Notes: generated by a model from the letters alone, not told the origin. 64,000 nucleotides of DNA from Nitrosarchaeum koreense MY1 (GCF_000220175.1 NZ_AFPU01000001.1:1543696-1607695), one strand, 5' to 3'. Positions 1 through 9,436 are shown, numbered from the stretch's first letter. A program made the numbers and translations.

Positions 1-1
1 G

Positions 2-238
2 AAACTTGTAGCAGAAATGCCGGGAGTTGAAAAGACAGATGTTAAAATTTTGGTCCAAGACCAATTAGTAGATATTTCTGCAGAACATGGTGAAAAGAAA
101 TACCATACAAAAGTTCCAATCAACCATAAAGTTGATGAAAACTCTGCCAAAGCTTCATACAAAAATGGAATTCTTGAACTTGTCTTCAAATTGATTGAAG
201 ATACAAAACCAAAAGGCAAAAAAGTGGAGGTTGAATAA
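2..238 (+). CDS. Small heat shock protein Hsp20, C-terminal part
   Basis: The reading frame is open from the window edge, so the gene begins upstream; the ATG at 17 is internal because the codons before it (KLVAE) continue the alpha-crystallin fold. The visible part holds the end of the alpha-crystallin domain, with the family-typical MPGVEK turn and the strand GILELVF, then a short Lys-rich tail. Small Hsps are ATP-independent holdases that keep unfolding proteins soluble. It lies just before a Cdc48-type AAA+ unfoldase on the same strand (25 nt gap), a sensible proteostasis pair and possibly one transcript. The oligomerisation IXI motif is not obvious in the tail. Confidence 0.85.
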   Translation, partial: KLVAEMPGVEKTDVKILVQDQLVDISAEHGEKKYHTKVPINHKVDENSAKASYKNGILELVFKLIEDTKPKGKKVEVE

Positions 239-263
239 ACCTCCCTAAATTTTGGAGAAAAAC

Positions 264-2408
264 ATGGATGAAATTATTTTAAAAATTGTTGAAATTCCAC
301 AACAACATATTGGTAGAGGAAGAGCTATAGTTGATCCTAAAATTATTGAAGAAACTAAATGGAAACCAGGACAAATCTTAGAATTAACATATAATAAAAA
401 AACACATGTAAAACTTTGGCCTGGTTCAACTGAAGAATATGGTACTGGTGTTATCAAAATTGATGGAATGACTAGACAAAATATTGGAGCTGGAATTGGT
501 GATAAAATTTCTATAAAATCAGTAGAAGCTGCAGACGCAGAACAAATTACTTTATCTCCAACTGAAAAATTAGCTATTGATGAAGAACAATTACATGATG
601 TTATGATTACAAATTTTCAAAATCATGTATTTACAGTTCATGATTCAATTCAACTTCCAACTCAAATGGGAGGAAAAATTCAATTTATTGTAACTAGTAC
701 AAAACCATCAAAACCAGTAATTGTAACAGAAAGTACAATATTCAAACTCGGTTCTATGACAAAAGCAGTTGACACTAATGTGCCAAGAATAACTTATGAT
801 GAATTAGGTGGTTTAAAAAACGAAGTTAGAAAAATTCGTGAAATGGTAGAACTACCAATGAGGCATCCTGAATTATTTGAAAAAATAGGCGTAGAAGCAC
901 CAAAAGGTGTATTGTTATACGGTCCACCTGGAACAGGAAAGACTTTACTTGCAAAAGCCGTAGCTGGAGAAACAAACGCTCATTTCATTTCACTTAGTGG
1001 TCCAGAGATTATGGGAAAATATTATGGAGAAAGTGAAGAAAAAATTAGAGAAATTTTCTCACAGGCTGAGGAAAATGCACCTAGTATAATCTTCATAGAT
1101 GAGATTGATTCTATTGCTCCAAAAAGAGATGAAGTGTCTGGTGAAGTAGAGAAAAGAATAGTTTCACAACTATTGACATTAATGGATGGAATGAAATCTA
1201 GAGGAAAAGTAGTAGTTATTGCAGCTACTAACAGACCAGATTCTATAGATCCAGCACTTAGAAGACCGGGCAGATTTGATAGAGAGATAGAAATTGGAAT
1301 TCCAGATACTGAAGGTAGGTTTGACATTCTCTCAATTCATACACGTGGAATGCCAATTGATGAAAAAGTAGATCTTAAACAAATTTCAAAAATTACGCAT
1401 GGATTTGTAGGAGCTGATTTAGAAGTATTATCCAAAGAAGCTGCAATGAGATCTCTTCGAAGAATTCTTCCTGATATTGATCTTGATGAAGAAAAAATTT
1501 CATCTGAAATTCTTCAAAAAATAAAAATCACAAGTGAAGATTTCAGAGATGCATTAAAAGAAGTTAGGCCAAGTGCACTTAGAGAAGTACAAATCCAAAT
1601 TCCAGATGTTAGTTGGGATGATGTTGGCGGTTTAGATAAACTAAAAGAAGAACTTTTAGAGGCTGTTGAATGGCCTATGAAATACAAAGAAGCGTTTGAT
1701 TATGTTAATGTAGAAAGTCCAAAGGGAATTCTACTTCATGGTCCACCTGGAACAGGTAAAACTTTGATTGCAAAAGCACTTGCTAAAATGACAGAATCAA
1801 ACTTTATCAGCATTAAAGGTCCTGAACTCCTTTCAAAATGGGTTGGTGAATCTGAAAAAGGAGTTAGAGAAATTTTCAGGAAAGCACGACAAGCAGCGCC
1901 ATGTATTATCTTCTTAGATGAAGTTGATGCACTTGTACCACGAAGAGGAAGTGGAGATTCGAGCTCACATGTTACAGAAAATGTAGTCTCACAAATTTTA
2001 ACTGAAATTGATGGGCTTGAAGAATTACACAATGTATTGATCATTGGTGCAACAAACCGATTAGATATCATAGACGAAGCATTACTAAGGCCTGGAAGAT
2101 TTGATAGAATCATAGAAGTTCCAACCCCTGACTCAAAAGGAAGACAACATATCTTTGAGATTCACACTAAAAAGAAACCCCTTGCTAGTGATGTAAGTAT
2201 TGCAAAACTAGTAGAATTAACAGATGGTTTTAGTGGTGCAGAAATTGCAGCTGTAGCAAATAGAGCAGCAATTACTGCTTTAAAGAGATATGTGAGTGGA
2301 AAATCAAAGAATGTAAAAGAAATCAAGATATCACAAGAAGATCTACTCGATTCAATCAATAAGGTAAAGCCTGGAAGAGATGTTCCTATTCCACAATCCA
2401 TAAAATAG
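264..2408 (+). CDS. Cdc48/VAT-type AAA+ ATPase
   Basis: A 714-residue protein with the p97/VAT architecture: an N domain (about residues 1-185) followed by two AAA+ modules. Walker A GPPGTGKT occurs at 220-227 and 493-500; Walker B DEID at 279-282 and DEVD from 552; each module has a GRFDR second-region-of-homology motif. The family forms hexamers that unfold proteins, usually for the proteasome. I chose the ATG at 264 because GGAG lies a few bases upstream; a TTG at 252 would add four residues. It follows Hsp20 by 25 nt. Both ATPase sites look intact. Confidence 0.95.
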   Translation: MDEIILKIVEIPQQHIGRGRAIVDPKIIEETKWKPGQILELTYNKKTHVKLWPGSTEEYGTGVIKIDGMTRQNIGAGIGDKISIKSVEAADAEQITLSPTEKLAIDEEQLHDVMITNFQNHVFTVHDSIQLPTQMGGKIQFIVTSTKPSKPVIVTESTIFKLGSMTKAVDTNVPRITYDELGGLKNEVRKIREMVELPMRHPELFEKIGVEAPKGVLLYGPPGTGKTLLAKAVAGETNAHFISLSGPEIMGKYYGESEEKIREIFSQAEENAPSIIFIDEIDSIAPKRDEVSGEVEKRIVSQLLTLMDGMKSRGKVVVIAATNRPDSIDPALRRPGRFDREIEIGIPDTEGRFDILSIHTRGMPIDEKVDLKQISKITHGFVGADLEVLSKEAAMRSLRRILPDIDLDEEKISSEILQKIKITSEDFRDALKEVRPSALREVQIQIPDVSWDDVGGLDKLKEELLEAVEWPMKYKEAFDYVNVESPKGILLHGPPGTGKTLIAKALAKMTESNFISIKGPELLSKWVGESEKGVREIFRKARQAAPCIIFLDEVDALVPRRGSGDSSSHVTENVVSQILTEIDGLEELHNVLIIGATNRLDIIDEALLRPGRFDRIIEVPTPDSKGRQHIFEIHTKKKPLASDVSIAKLVELTDGFSGAEIAAVANRAAITALKRYVSGKSKNVKEIKISQEDLLDSINKVKPGRDVPIPQSIK

Positions 2409-2438
2409 TCTAAATACTAAGGGAGATCATACAAATCA

Positions 2439-2657
2439 ATGAAGCTATATCTTGACTTTAATCCATGCCAAGAATGTAATACAATGATGGCCGAATTAAG
2501 TAGTCCTGAAATGCTATTTGCTGATGCAAAGAAAAGAGCTGACGAGTCTGCAAAATTTTTACGACACCTCACGTATAATCATAATGAGGTCGTACAAGCA
2601 GTTATGGAAGATCTACCTAAACAAAAAAGAGATCAAGAGTTTGATTTCTTTAAATAA
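2439..2657 (+). CDS. Small conserved hypothetical protein
   Basis: Seventy-two residues, acidic and mostly helical by composition, with an N-terminal CQEC pair and a C-terminal QEFDFFK tail. It is 30 nt downstream of the AAA+ ATPase on the same strand, with GGGAG about 15 nt before its ATG, so it may share a transcript. I do not recognise the family; codon use matches the neighbours, which favours a real gene. It could be a small partner of the unfoldase, but only position suggests this. Confidence 0.6.
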   Translation: MKLYLDFNPCQECNTMMAELSSPEMLFADAKKRADESAKFLRHLTYNHNEVVQAVMEDLPKQKRDQEFDFFK

Positions 2658-2684
2658 ATAAATTTTTTAATTAATAGTCTATTT

Positions 2685-3605
2685 TTATTCCATTATTTTT
2701 AATGTTTTTTTAATTAAGACAACTCTATTTCTTATGGTAACATCACTTACTCCAGATGCCTCTGCAAATTTCTTCTGACTAATTTTCTCATTATTAATTA
2801 TACATGAAATATACAGAGAAGCAGCTGCTTGTGCTACAGGATGTTTACCTGCAGTAATTTCTTTTATTTCACAACGTTTTAAGATATCAAACGCATCGCG
2901 TTTTGTTTTTTCTTTCAAATTCATATTATTTGAAATTTTAGAAATAAACGATGATGTATCATATTGATTTAGATTTAATCCTAGTTTTTTGATAATCGTT
3001 CTCAAATCTCTTGATAAGATTCTTCTCTCTGTATTTCCAGCAATTGCAATATCATCTAATGTTCTAGGAATGTTATTTTCTCTACATGCTGCATACAAAG
3101 ACGCAGAAACTAATGAAGCCATAGTTCTACCCCTAGTTAGTTTGGCACTTGAAATTTTTCTATAAATATAAGCTGCATTTTCAACTACACTATCTGGTAT
3201 TCCTAATTTTGTCTTCATTCCATTTAATATAGTAAAAGCTTTGCTTAGTGAGACAGTTGATCTAGATTTGCTTCTTTGATCCCATGTACGAAGTCTCTTA
3301 AAGTCATATTTTGTTTTATTTGATAAGGTATTACCTGAAGAGTCTTTGTTTGCTCCAATTACACTTGATAATCCTCTGTCATACATAGTTAATGATGTTG
3401 CAGGACCAGTTCTTGATAATTTTAAAAAATCTTCCTGGCCATACCCATTTCCTTCATTTGAAGTATCAGATATGTTTTGCACTAGAACAATACCGCATCC
3501 CCCACAAAACATTTCACCTCTTTCTGAATCAGTAATTATGGGATAGGTTTTGCAAGTGTCTAGTTTACACTTGACATCATAATTATTTGAATAATCTTCT
3601 AACAC
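2685..3605 (-). CDS. tfb: Transcription initiation factor B (TFB), paralogue 1
   Basis: Archaeal TFIIB homologue of about 306 residues: N-terminal zinc ribbon, linker, then two cyclin folds. It bridges TBP on the TATA box to RNA polymerase. The ribbon has an unusual first knuckle, CKLDTC (CX4C rather than CX2C), followed by a normal CGGC. The first cyclin repeat ends LYAACREN and the second has ASLYISCI; the C-terminal helix-turn-helix reads DVTIRNR. The start is uncertain: no ATG lies close before the ribbon, so I chose the GTG at 3605; the frame stays open to 3686. A second TFB lies at 17669-18580, and thaumarchaea typically carry several. Confidence 0.88.
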   Translation of the reverse strand: MLEDYSNNYDVKCKLDTCKTYPIITDSERGEMFCGGCGIVLVQNISDTSNEGNGYGQEDFLKLSRTGPATSLTMYDRGLSSVIGANKDSSGNTLSNKTKYDFKRLRTWDQRSKSRSTVSLSKAFTILNGMKTKLGIPDSVVENAAYIYRKISSAKLTRGRTMASLVSASLYAACRENNIPRTLDDIAIAGNTERRILSRDLRTIIKKLGLNLNQYDTSSFISKISNNMNLKEKTKRDAFDILKRCEIKEITAGKHPVAQAAASLYISCIINNEKISQKKFAEASGVSDVTIRNRVVLIKKTLKIME

Positions 3606-3779
3606 TGTTATGTATAATATACATTCATAAAATAAAAATAAATTGAAACAGGTAATTTTAATACAAAAAGACAATTTTAACTTCAAAAAATTCCTCTAAT
3701 TTTGTTTAGAATAAATTCTATTTGCTATAGAAAATACTTTTTAATAAATGTTAAAAATAAATTTTTTAAAAATTAGAGA

Positions 3780-3974
3780 CTATTCTTTTCGTATAGATTC
3801 TAAAGAGTGACCACGATTAACAATCATTTGAGTGATTGCTTCAGTAGTATACTCGATACCATGTTCCTCTTCAAAATGTTGTCGTAGTTTTTCAAGGAGT
3901 GTGATGTTTTTCTCTCCATCCAAAACGAATTCACACTCAAATCCATAATCTTGACATCTTAGTTTCAGCGTCAT
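3780..3974 (-). CDS. DUF1059-family small protein
   Basis: Sixty-four residues matching the DUF1059 pattern: an N-terminal CQDYGFECEF segment with two cysteines, then a helix with HFEEEHGIEY, ending in a charged tail. The family is common in archaea and actinobacteria and has no firmly assigned function; the Cys and His residues could bind a metal. It is a single gene, upstream of the TFB gene on the same strand, 174 nt from it. The ATG at 3974 is the only reasonable start. Confidence 0.75.
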   Translation of the reverse strand: MTLKLRCQDYGFECEFVLDGEKNITLLEKLRQHFEEEHGIEYTTEAITQMIVNRGHSLESIRKE

Positions 3975-4105
3975 TCATTGTGCAAAAATTATCAAAGCTA
4001 TAAAAATCCTCAGTTTAGCATTCAGAATAACAAATTACTGTCTTAATTGGATGAAAAATCAACTTTCACACTAATTATATCTAATAATCTAAAAATTAGA
4101 GGTAC

Positions 4106-4486
4106 ATGAAAGGTTTAGAATTTGTATTTTTAGCAGTCGGATCCGTGCTTGGAGCTTTTCTAAGATATAAAATAACAGAATCACCACTGCTGTTTAATTC
4201 ATTACCTCTTAATGTTTTGATTGTTAATATTATTGGAGCATTTGTCTTAGGCATGTTTATCGTTATATCAGAACAGTGGAATCTTGATGGGAGATATTCA
4301 CTACTAGCTGCAGTAGGTTTCTGTGGTTCACTTACTACAATGTCATCTTTTGCGTTAGATTCTAGTAATCTGTTTGATAATCATCATTATGGTACTTTAG
4401 CTATTAATCTTGTTGCAAATGTTGGTTTATCTATTGGTGCATTAGTTGGTGGAAGATCATTAATGTCTACTATAGTAAATGGTTAA
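4106..4486 (+). CDS. crcB: Fluoride channel/exporter CrcB (FluC)
   Basis: A 126-residue membrane protein with four hydrophobic helices, the size and layout of the Fluc/CrcB family, which works as a dual-topology dimer and lets F- leave the cell. The signature GFCGSLTTMSSF at 71-82 corresponds to the pore motif, and the conserved Asn of NIIGAF is present at 41. GAGG lies just before the ATG and a TATA-like AATTATATC lies about 30 nt upstream. I see no fluoride-riboswitch fold in the short leader. It ends directly against the convergent CBS gene. Confidence 0.9.
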   Translation: MKGLEFVFLAVGSVLGAFLRYKITESPLLFNSLPLNVLIVNIIGAFVLGMFIVISEQWNLDGRYSLLAAVGFCGSLTTMSSFALDSSNLFDNHHYGTLAINLVANVGLSIGALVGGRSLMSTIVNG

Positions 4487-4948
4487 TCAATTGTATGGGC
4501 TATATTGTTTGTAAACTTTGATCACTGATTCATGATACATTTTTCTAATATCTTCATCTGTTGATATTGCAAGACGATTTACTAGATCTGTAGCAGTGAT
4601 AATTCCTATAACTTTATCATCTTCTATAATTGGTAGTTTACGAATACCTCTAGTATACATTAGATCAGCTACCATCCACACTGATTCATCAGGACCTATT
4701 GCAATTAGAGGAGTTGACATAATCTGTTTTACTGGAGTCGTAATTTGATAAGCATGAGCTACAATCTTTACTGCAAAATCTCTATCTGTAATTATTCCTA
4801 CAGGTGTATTATTTTCCATAACTATGATAGCTCCCACTTTTACATCTTCCATTAATTTTGCCGCTTCATTTACAGTAATTGTAGAATCTACTGCAATCAC
4901 AGATTTTGTCATAATGTCTCTAACCGTAATTTTATCTGCATCAGTCAT
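4487..4948 (-). CDS. Two-CBS-domain protein
   Basis: About 153 residues forming one Bateman module: CBS1 begins near TVRDIMTKSV and ends GIITDRDF; CBS2 begins near VKQIMSTPL and ends GIITATDLV. Such modules bind AMP, ADP, ATP or SAM and report energy state to a partner. There is no attached output domain, so it probably acts by binding another protein. I prefer the ATG at 4948 (MTDADK) because the extra upstream residues look like leader sequence; a start at 4999 is possible. It is the first member of a CBS/Usp island running to 9352. Confidence 0.85.
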   Translation of the reverse strand: MTDADKITVRDIMTKSVIAVDSTITVNEAAKLMEDVKVGAIIVMENNTPVGIITDRDFAVKIVAHAYQITTPVKQIMSTPLIAIGPDESVWMVADLMYTRGIRKLPIIEDDKVIGIITATDLVNRLAISTDEDIRKMYHESVIKVYKQYSPYN

Positions 4949-5062
4949 TTTCAAATTATTATTGAATTTTCTGTATATAGTGGCTATGTACAATTTCATA
5001 GTTGAAAATCAAACTCGATAATGTTGTGATACTCTTAATTTCAGTTCTTTTATTAGTTAATT

Positions 5063-5485
5063 ATGAAAGATATTAAAAAAATACTTGTTCCTATTGATGG
5101 TTCTAAAAATTCTATGAGGGGATTGGATGAGGCAATTTATCTTGCAAGACAATGTCATGCAACAATTACAGGATTGTATGTAATTCCAATAGCAAAACCC
5201 TTAACAGATTCACAAATTTCTTATCTGGAAAAATATTTACTGAATAACGCTTCAAAATTTATGTCAAAAGCGAAAATACGTTGTGGACAAAATGGCATTC
5301 TTTTTGATGATGATATTGCTTATGGTGACGAAGGGCCAAAAATCATAAACTATGCAGAGAACAAAGCATATGATATTATTGTTATCGGATCTAGAGGAAT
5401 GAGTTCTATTAAAGAGACTTTTCTAGGAAGTACATCCAATTATGTTTTACACAAATCAAAAATTCCAGTGTTAATTGTAAAATAA
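5063..5485 (+). CDS. Universal stress protein (UspA family)
   Basis: A 140-residue Usp fold: the N-terminal strand KKILVPIDGS and the C-terminal ATP-binding signature GSRGMSS...LGSTSN are both present, so nucleotide binding is likely. Usp proteins are dimeric and linked to stress, energy shortage and growth arrest. The N-terminal third is identical, base for base, to the inverted paralogue at 6719-7141 (122-bp repeat, listed separately), while the rest has diverged. It is followed by a CBS gene on the same strand. Confidence 0.9.
   Translation: MKDIKKILVPIDGSKNSMRGLDEAIYLARQCHATITGLYVIPIAKPLTDSQISYLEKYLLNNASKFMSKAKIRCGQNGILFDDDIAYGDEGPKIINYAENKAYDIIVIGSRGMSSIKETFLGSTSNYVLHKSKIPVLIVK
5070..5191. 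repeat. 122-bp perfect inverted repeat, left copy
   Basis: Bases 5070-5191 are the exact reverse complement of 7007-7128, checked base by base. Each copy encodes the same N-terminal stretch of a Usp protein, from KKILVPIDGS to VIPI. The genes differ outside the repeat, which points to recent gene conversion rather than a recent whole-gene duplication. Confidence 0.95.
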
Positions 5486-5556
5486 TCAATTATTCAGTTA
5501 CTTTCTTGCATGAAAATAAGGATCTTATTTATAAAAAGAAAATCATAGAAAATAAC

Positions 5557-6000
5557 ATGGCACATACATTTGTAAAAGATGTAATGATTAATGATTTAGC
5601 CACACTAGACGTGTCTACTTCAATTAAAGATGCTGCAAAATTAATGGATGAAAAGAACATTGGTTGCATAATTGTAACTAAAAATCAGTTACCTGTAGGA
5701 ATTTTAACCGAAAGAGATTTCGTTAAACGCATAACTGCTAAAGAAAAACCACTATCTACAGTATTAGAAGAAGTAATGTCTTCACCGTTGATTGAAATAG
5801 ACTCAAATGAAACAGTATGGGAAGCTGCCCAAATTATGAAAATAAATAATATTCACAAATTACCTGTCAAAAAAGATAACCACATTATTGGAATTGTTAC
5901 AACTACAGACTTAGTAAAAATTTGTAGTGTTGGTTCTGATTCAGAAATGAGGAGAATCTGTGATCAAATTATTACTAGAATGGAAAAAGAGAATTTTTGA
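5557..6000 (+). CDS. Two-CBS-domain protein
   Basis: About 147 residues with a CBS pair: VKDVMINDL to GILTERDFV, then LEEVMSSPL to GIVTTTDLV. It resembles the protein at 4487-4948 in length and order, so they are probable paralogues. The role is nucleotide sensing without an attached output domain. I chose ATG 5557 (MAHTF) over a TTG at 5506. It lies about 70 nt after the Usp gene and may be co-transcribed with it and with the next small gene. Confidence 0.85.
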   Translation: MAHTFVKDVMINDLATLDVSTSIKDAAKLMDEKNIGCIIVTKNQLPVGILTERDFVKRITAKEKPLSTVLEEVMSSPLIEIDSNETVWEAAQIMKINNIHKLPVKKDNHIIGIVTTTDLVKICSVGSDSEMRRICDQIITRMEKENF

Positions 6001-6008
6001 GTTTAAAC

Positions 6009-6239
6009 ATGGTTTTTTCATATCATGTTATTAAATTTGAATCAATTTCGTTTTTACAAGGTACAAATTGGTCTCAATCAGTAGGAGATAAAGGAGTTTT
6101 ATACAAATCACTTAAAGATCCTTATTCTAAATTGATAATTGAAACATCGGACAATTCAGAAAAATTATTTCATGTTCCTAAAGATAGAACAGTAATTGTT
6201 GTAAACAAAGTTGTTCATTTTCTTGGAGAATTAGTCTAA
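6009..6239 (+). CDS. Small hypothetical protein
   Basis: About 76 residues, with no recognised motif. The composition is mixed beta with a hydrophobic end (VVNKVVHFLGELV), so a small soluble fold is likely. It begins 9 nt after the CBS gene stops (ATG 6009; a TTG at 5997 would overlap the stop). The tight spacing suggests translational coupling with the CBS gene. It ends 3 nt before the convergent Usp gene. Confidence 0.6.
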   Translation: MVFSYHVIKFESISFLQGTNWSQSVGDKGVLYKSLKDPYSKLIIETSDNSEKLFHVPKDRTVIVVNKVVHFLGELV

Positions 6240-6242
6240 GAA

Positions 6243-6710
6243 TTATCTAACTAATAATACTGGGCATTTAGCTAATTCTGAAACTTTTCTACTAGTACTT
6301 CCTAATGTTTTTAATTTACCAATTCCATGTAAACCATGACTACCAATTACTATTAATGAAATATTCTTTCTTTTTGCAAATTTCAAAATTTCATTTGTGA
6401 CATTACCACATGTAATATGATATGATGCAGAAATCCCTTTCTCATTGCATCTTTTAATTGCTATTTTTAGCATTTTTTCTGAATATGCCATAACCGACTC
6501 TCTCCATTTTTTTATAGTCTCTTTTTCAGATTTTAGTTTAGTTAATCCTAACATTCCAGGTGGTGAAATATAATCTAGATAAATGACAGAAAATAGAAAA
6601 ATCTCTGAATCAAGATTATGTGCAAGCTCTATAACTCTAGTTAATGCTTTTATTGAATATTTAGAACCATCATATGGAACAAGGATTTTGGTTAGCATTT
6701 TTGAAAACAT
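6243..6710 (-). CDS. Universal stress protein (UspA family)
   Basis: About 155 residues with the Usp fold: KILVPYDGSK at the N-terminus and the nucleotide-binding GSHGLHG...LGSTSRKV at the C-terminus. It differs from the other two Usps here by a long insertion around the second helix (EKETIKKW). Possible starts are ATG 6710, ATG 6698 and a GTG at 6719 that would overlap the stop of the upstream Usp gene. The near overlap marks the two as an operon. Confidence 0.88.
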   Translation of the reverse strand: MFSKMLTKILVPYDGSKYSIKALTRVIELAHNLDSEIFLFSVIYLDYISPPGMLGLTKLKSEKETIKKWRESVMAYSEKMLKIAIKRCNEKGISASYHITCGNVTNEILKFAKRKNISLIVIGSHGLHGIGKLKTLGSTSRKVSELAKCPVLLVR

Positions 6711-6718
6711 TATGATCA

Positions 6719-7141
6719 CTACTTTATGACTAATACCGGAATTTTTGATTTGTGTACCACAGCATTTGCAACACTACCTAAGAAAATTTCTTTTAATCCA
6801 CTTTGACCTCTAGATCCGATAACAATAATATCAAATCCTTTTGCCATTTCATTAATTTCTATACTTGGACTTCCAAAAATTATTTTAGATTTAAACACAA
6901 TTCCTTTTTCTGCACATCTAGTCTTTGAAGATTGCATAAATTTTTTTGCTGATTTTGTAAGGTGCATCTGATATGGCATTATCGCATCACTAAAATTTCT
7001 TGGATATATTGGAATTACATACAATCCTGTAATTGTTGCATGACATTGTCTTGCAAGATAAATTGCCTCATCCAATCCCCTCATAGAATTTTTAGAACCA
7101 TCAATAGGAACAAGTATTTTTTTAATATTTTTTCTAATCAT
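6719..7141 (-). CDS. Universal stress protein (UspA family)
   Basis: A 140-residue Usp with KKILVPIDGS at the start and GSRGQSG...LGSVANAV at the end, the intact ATP-binding type. Residues from ILVPIDGS to VIPI match the protein at 5063-5485 exactly, and so does the DNA. The middle and C-terminal parts differ. It is the first gene of a two-Usp unit with 6243-6710. Confidence 0.9.
   Translation of the reverse strand: MIRKNIKKILVPIDGSKNSMRGLDEAIYLARQCHATITGLYVIPIYPRNFSDAIMPYQMHLTKSAKKFMQSSKTRCAEKGIVFKSKIIFGSPSIEINEMAKGFDIIVIGSRGQSGLKEIFLGSVANAVVHKSKIPVLVIK
7007..7128. repeat. 122-bp perfect inverted repeat, right copy
   Basis: Exact reverse complement of 5070-5191. The two copies face each other across about 1.8 kb, so recombination between them could invert 5.2-7.0 kb without breaking either Usp reading frame. 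Confidence 0.95.
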
Positions 7142-7205
7142 TGACTTTTAACCTATATTTTTATGATTTAACACCAAATCAAGATTATCAATCATAATAA
7201 TCAAA

Positions 7206-8063
7206 CTAGGCTTGTGCAATAGCATTTACGATATCTGCTTTCGTGATAATTCCAACTAGTTTTGTTTTTTTAACAACTGGTAATCCGCTAATTCCATTTC
7301 TAATCATTAATAATACAGCTACTCCAACATCCTCACCAGCTTCAATTGTAATTGGATTTGACGACATTATATCAACAGCTTTGAAATGAAGAAGATGATT
7401 CATTTGATTTACTTGAAACTCATTAGGATTATTCATTTTATAATTTTCAACTTCTTTTGGATCAGCTGATTGAGATAACCAATAGGGTAATTTTGCTGGA
7501 ACAAAATCTCTGTATGTGATAATTCCAACAGGAATTCTATTTCGCTGAATTACAATTCTTGAAATTCTATTATGAATTAACAAACTTTCTACATACAATA
7601 ATGAATCTCCAGGCATAGCAGTGATCACATTTCTAGTCATGATCTTTGAAACTTTTAGAGGTGAAATTGCATGTGTCAAAAAGATAGATGCAAGATCTGT
7701 TTTTGTAATTAAACCCTCCAGAATACCATTATTGCCTAATACAATGATGGATCCTATACGATTTTTTTTCATTAATCTAGCACAATCATAAATTGAATCT
7801 GTTTTCTTTACTGTGATTAATTTTTTAGACATAAAACCAGAGACTTTGACAGATTTAATTGGTTTGTCACCAAGAGCATAGATAGTTTTTGCAATATCTT
7901 TTTCTGTAATTATTCCGATAGGGCATTTTTTTGAATCTATTACCACAAGTCGTTTTAAGTTATGTCTAAGTAAAATTTCTCTTGCATCTAATATACTTGC
8001 ATTTGGACTAATTGTAATGGTTTTTTTAATTATTTTATTTAGATCTGTATTTTTTAGTCTCAT
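7206..8063 (-). CDS. Four-CBS-domain protein
   Basis: A 285-residue protein made of four CBS motifs (two Bateman modules). The four motif ends read GIITEKDIA, GLITKTDLA, GIITYRDFV and GIITKADIV. No DNA-binding or enzymatic domain is attached. It is likely an adenylate- or SAM-sensing regulator. A divergent promoter region (8064-8185) separates it from another CBS protein on the plus strand. Confidence 0.88.
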   Translation of the reverse strand: MRLKNTDLNKIIKKTITISPNASILDAREILLRHNLKRLVVIDSKKCPIGIITEKDIAKTIYALGDKPIKSVKVSGFMSKKLITVKKTDSIYDCARLMKKNRIGSIIVLGNNGILEGLITKTDLASIFLTHAISPLKVSKIMTRNVITAMPGDSLLYVESLLIHNRISRIVIQRNRIPVGIITYRDFVPAKLPYWLSQSADPKEVENYKMNNPNEFQVNQMNHLLHFKAVDIMSSNPITIEAGEDVGVAVLLMIRNGISGLPVVKKTKLVGIITKADIVNAIAQA

Positions 8064-8185
8064 AATTTTGTATTAATATTATTAGTTAAATACACCAACT
8101 AAAAAATCATTTATGAATATCAACGATGAAAATATAACAATACCTTTAATTTACTATTAAATTATTTTTACATAAGATTAACAAA

Positions 8186-9352
8186 ATGATTAGCGATACA
8201 ATTCATGAACATATGAAAAACATTCAAATGATTAAAGTGAAATCCCTAATTTCAAAAGCAACAACTATAGATCCTACTGATACCATTTCAAATGTAATCA
8301 ATAAAATTACCAAGAATAATTGCTATGATGTTTTTTATCTTAAAGATAAAAATGTACTTTCTACAAATATTAGATCACTTCTAAATTCTAAAAATATTAA
8401 TAAAATGAAAATTGAATCCTTTCTTTATCCTATACCTCACGTTACACAAAATGAATCTATCCAGAAAGTAGCAAATATTATGTCACATTATAGAATAAAA
8501 GAAGTACCTGTAGTAGATAAAAATCAAATAATCGGTGTTGTGACGTCTAAACAAATTATCAAATTACTATCATCAAAGGATAACAAATGGATTAAAGCTA
8601 ACTTGATTTATACTAAAAATCCCATAATAATCTCTTCTAGTGAATCTATTAGCAACGCAAAACGAATCATGATTAATAAAAGAATAGATCATTTACCAGT
8701 TTTGAATCAGGGAAAAATTAAACAAGTTCTTACATCCTACCATATACTTCAATCAATTATTCCATCTGAAAAACAAGGACGAAAATCCATGATCCCAAAA
8801 ACTCTTCATGCATTAGAATCTAATATTGGTAATTTAGGAAGTACTAGAATTCCACAATGTTCTGCTAACGATGATTTAAATAAAATTATCAATTTAATGC
8901 TAAAAACAGATACCACATGCTGTCTAGTTAATCTCTGGGATAATCTTCAAGGTATTATCACTTATCGAGACATACTTGTTTTACTAGCATCTAAACTCGA
9001 AACTCAAATTCCGTTATACATTGTTGGAATGCCTGATGATCAAGAAAATATAGAATTAATTAATTCAAAATTTGCAAAAATTCTAAAAAGATTACAGAAT
9101 GTATACTCTGAAATACATGAAGCTAGAGTTACAATAAAACAACAAAGAACTGGAAATAAAAAAGAAGGAAAATTTGAAGTAACAGTAATGATTATAATTT
9201 TACATCATACTCCACTCATTTTCAAATCAATTGGGTTTGATTTGAGTGAAGTTTTAGAAGATTTGAGCCAAAAATTATTACGAACATTATCTAAACGAGC
9301 AAAAAATAGATCTAAAGATAGTATTCGAAAAATTGGATTACCTATATTCTAA
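8186..9352 (+). CDS. Multi-CBS protein with extra C-terminal domain
   Basis: A 388-residue protein. Residues 1-270 hold four CBS-like repeats, the first degenerate; clear ones include GVVTSKQII, VLTSYHILQ and GIITYRDIL. Residues from about 275 to 388 form another domain with the pattern IHEARVTIKQ...FEVTVMIII, then a long basic helix. The strand spacing recalls the ribosome-hibernation factor (HPF/RaiA) fold, but I cannot confirm that by reading. If right, it would couple energy sensing to ribosome binding. The start ATG 8186 is preceded by an AT-rich promoter. Confidence 0.8.
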   Translation: MISDTIHEHMKNIQMIKVKSLISKATTIDPTDTISNVINKITKNNCYDVFYLKDKNVLSTNIRSLLNSKNINKMKIESFLYPIPHVTQNESIQKVANIMSHYRIKEVPVVDKNQIIGVVTSKQIIKLLSSKDNKWIKANLIYTKNPIIISSSESISNAKRIMINKRIDHLPVLNQGKIKQVLTSYHILQSIIPSEKQGRKSMIPKTLHALESNIGNLGSTRIPQCSANDDLNKIINLMLKTDTTCCLVNLWDNLQGIITYRDILVLLASKLETQIPLYIVGMPDDQENIELINSKFAKILKRLQNVYSEIHEARVTIKQQRTGNKKEGKFEVTVMIIILHHTPLIFKSIGFDLSEVLEDLSQKLLRTLSKRAKNRSKDSIRKIGLPIF

Positions 9353-9436
9353 GTATAGAATATTTCTTAATTACTCTCTTAAATTTTGGATAATTACATA
9401 ATTTTTTATCTTTACTAAATTAAGATTCTAAAATAA

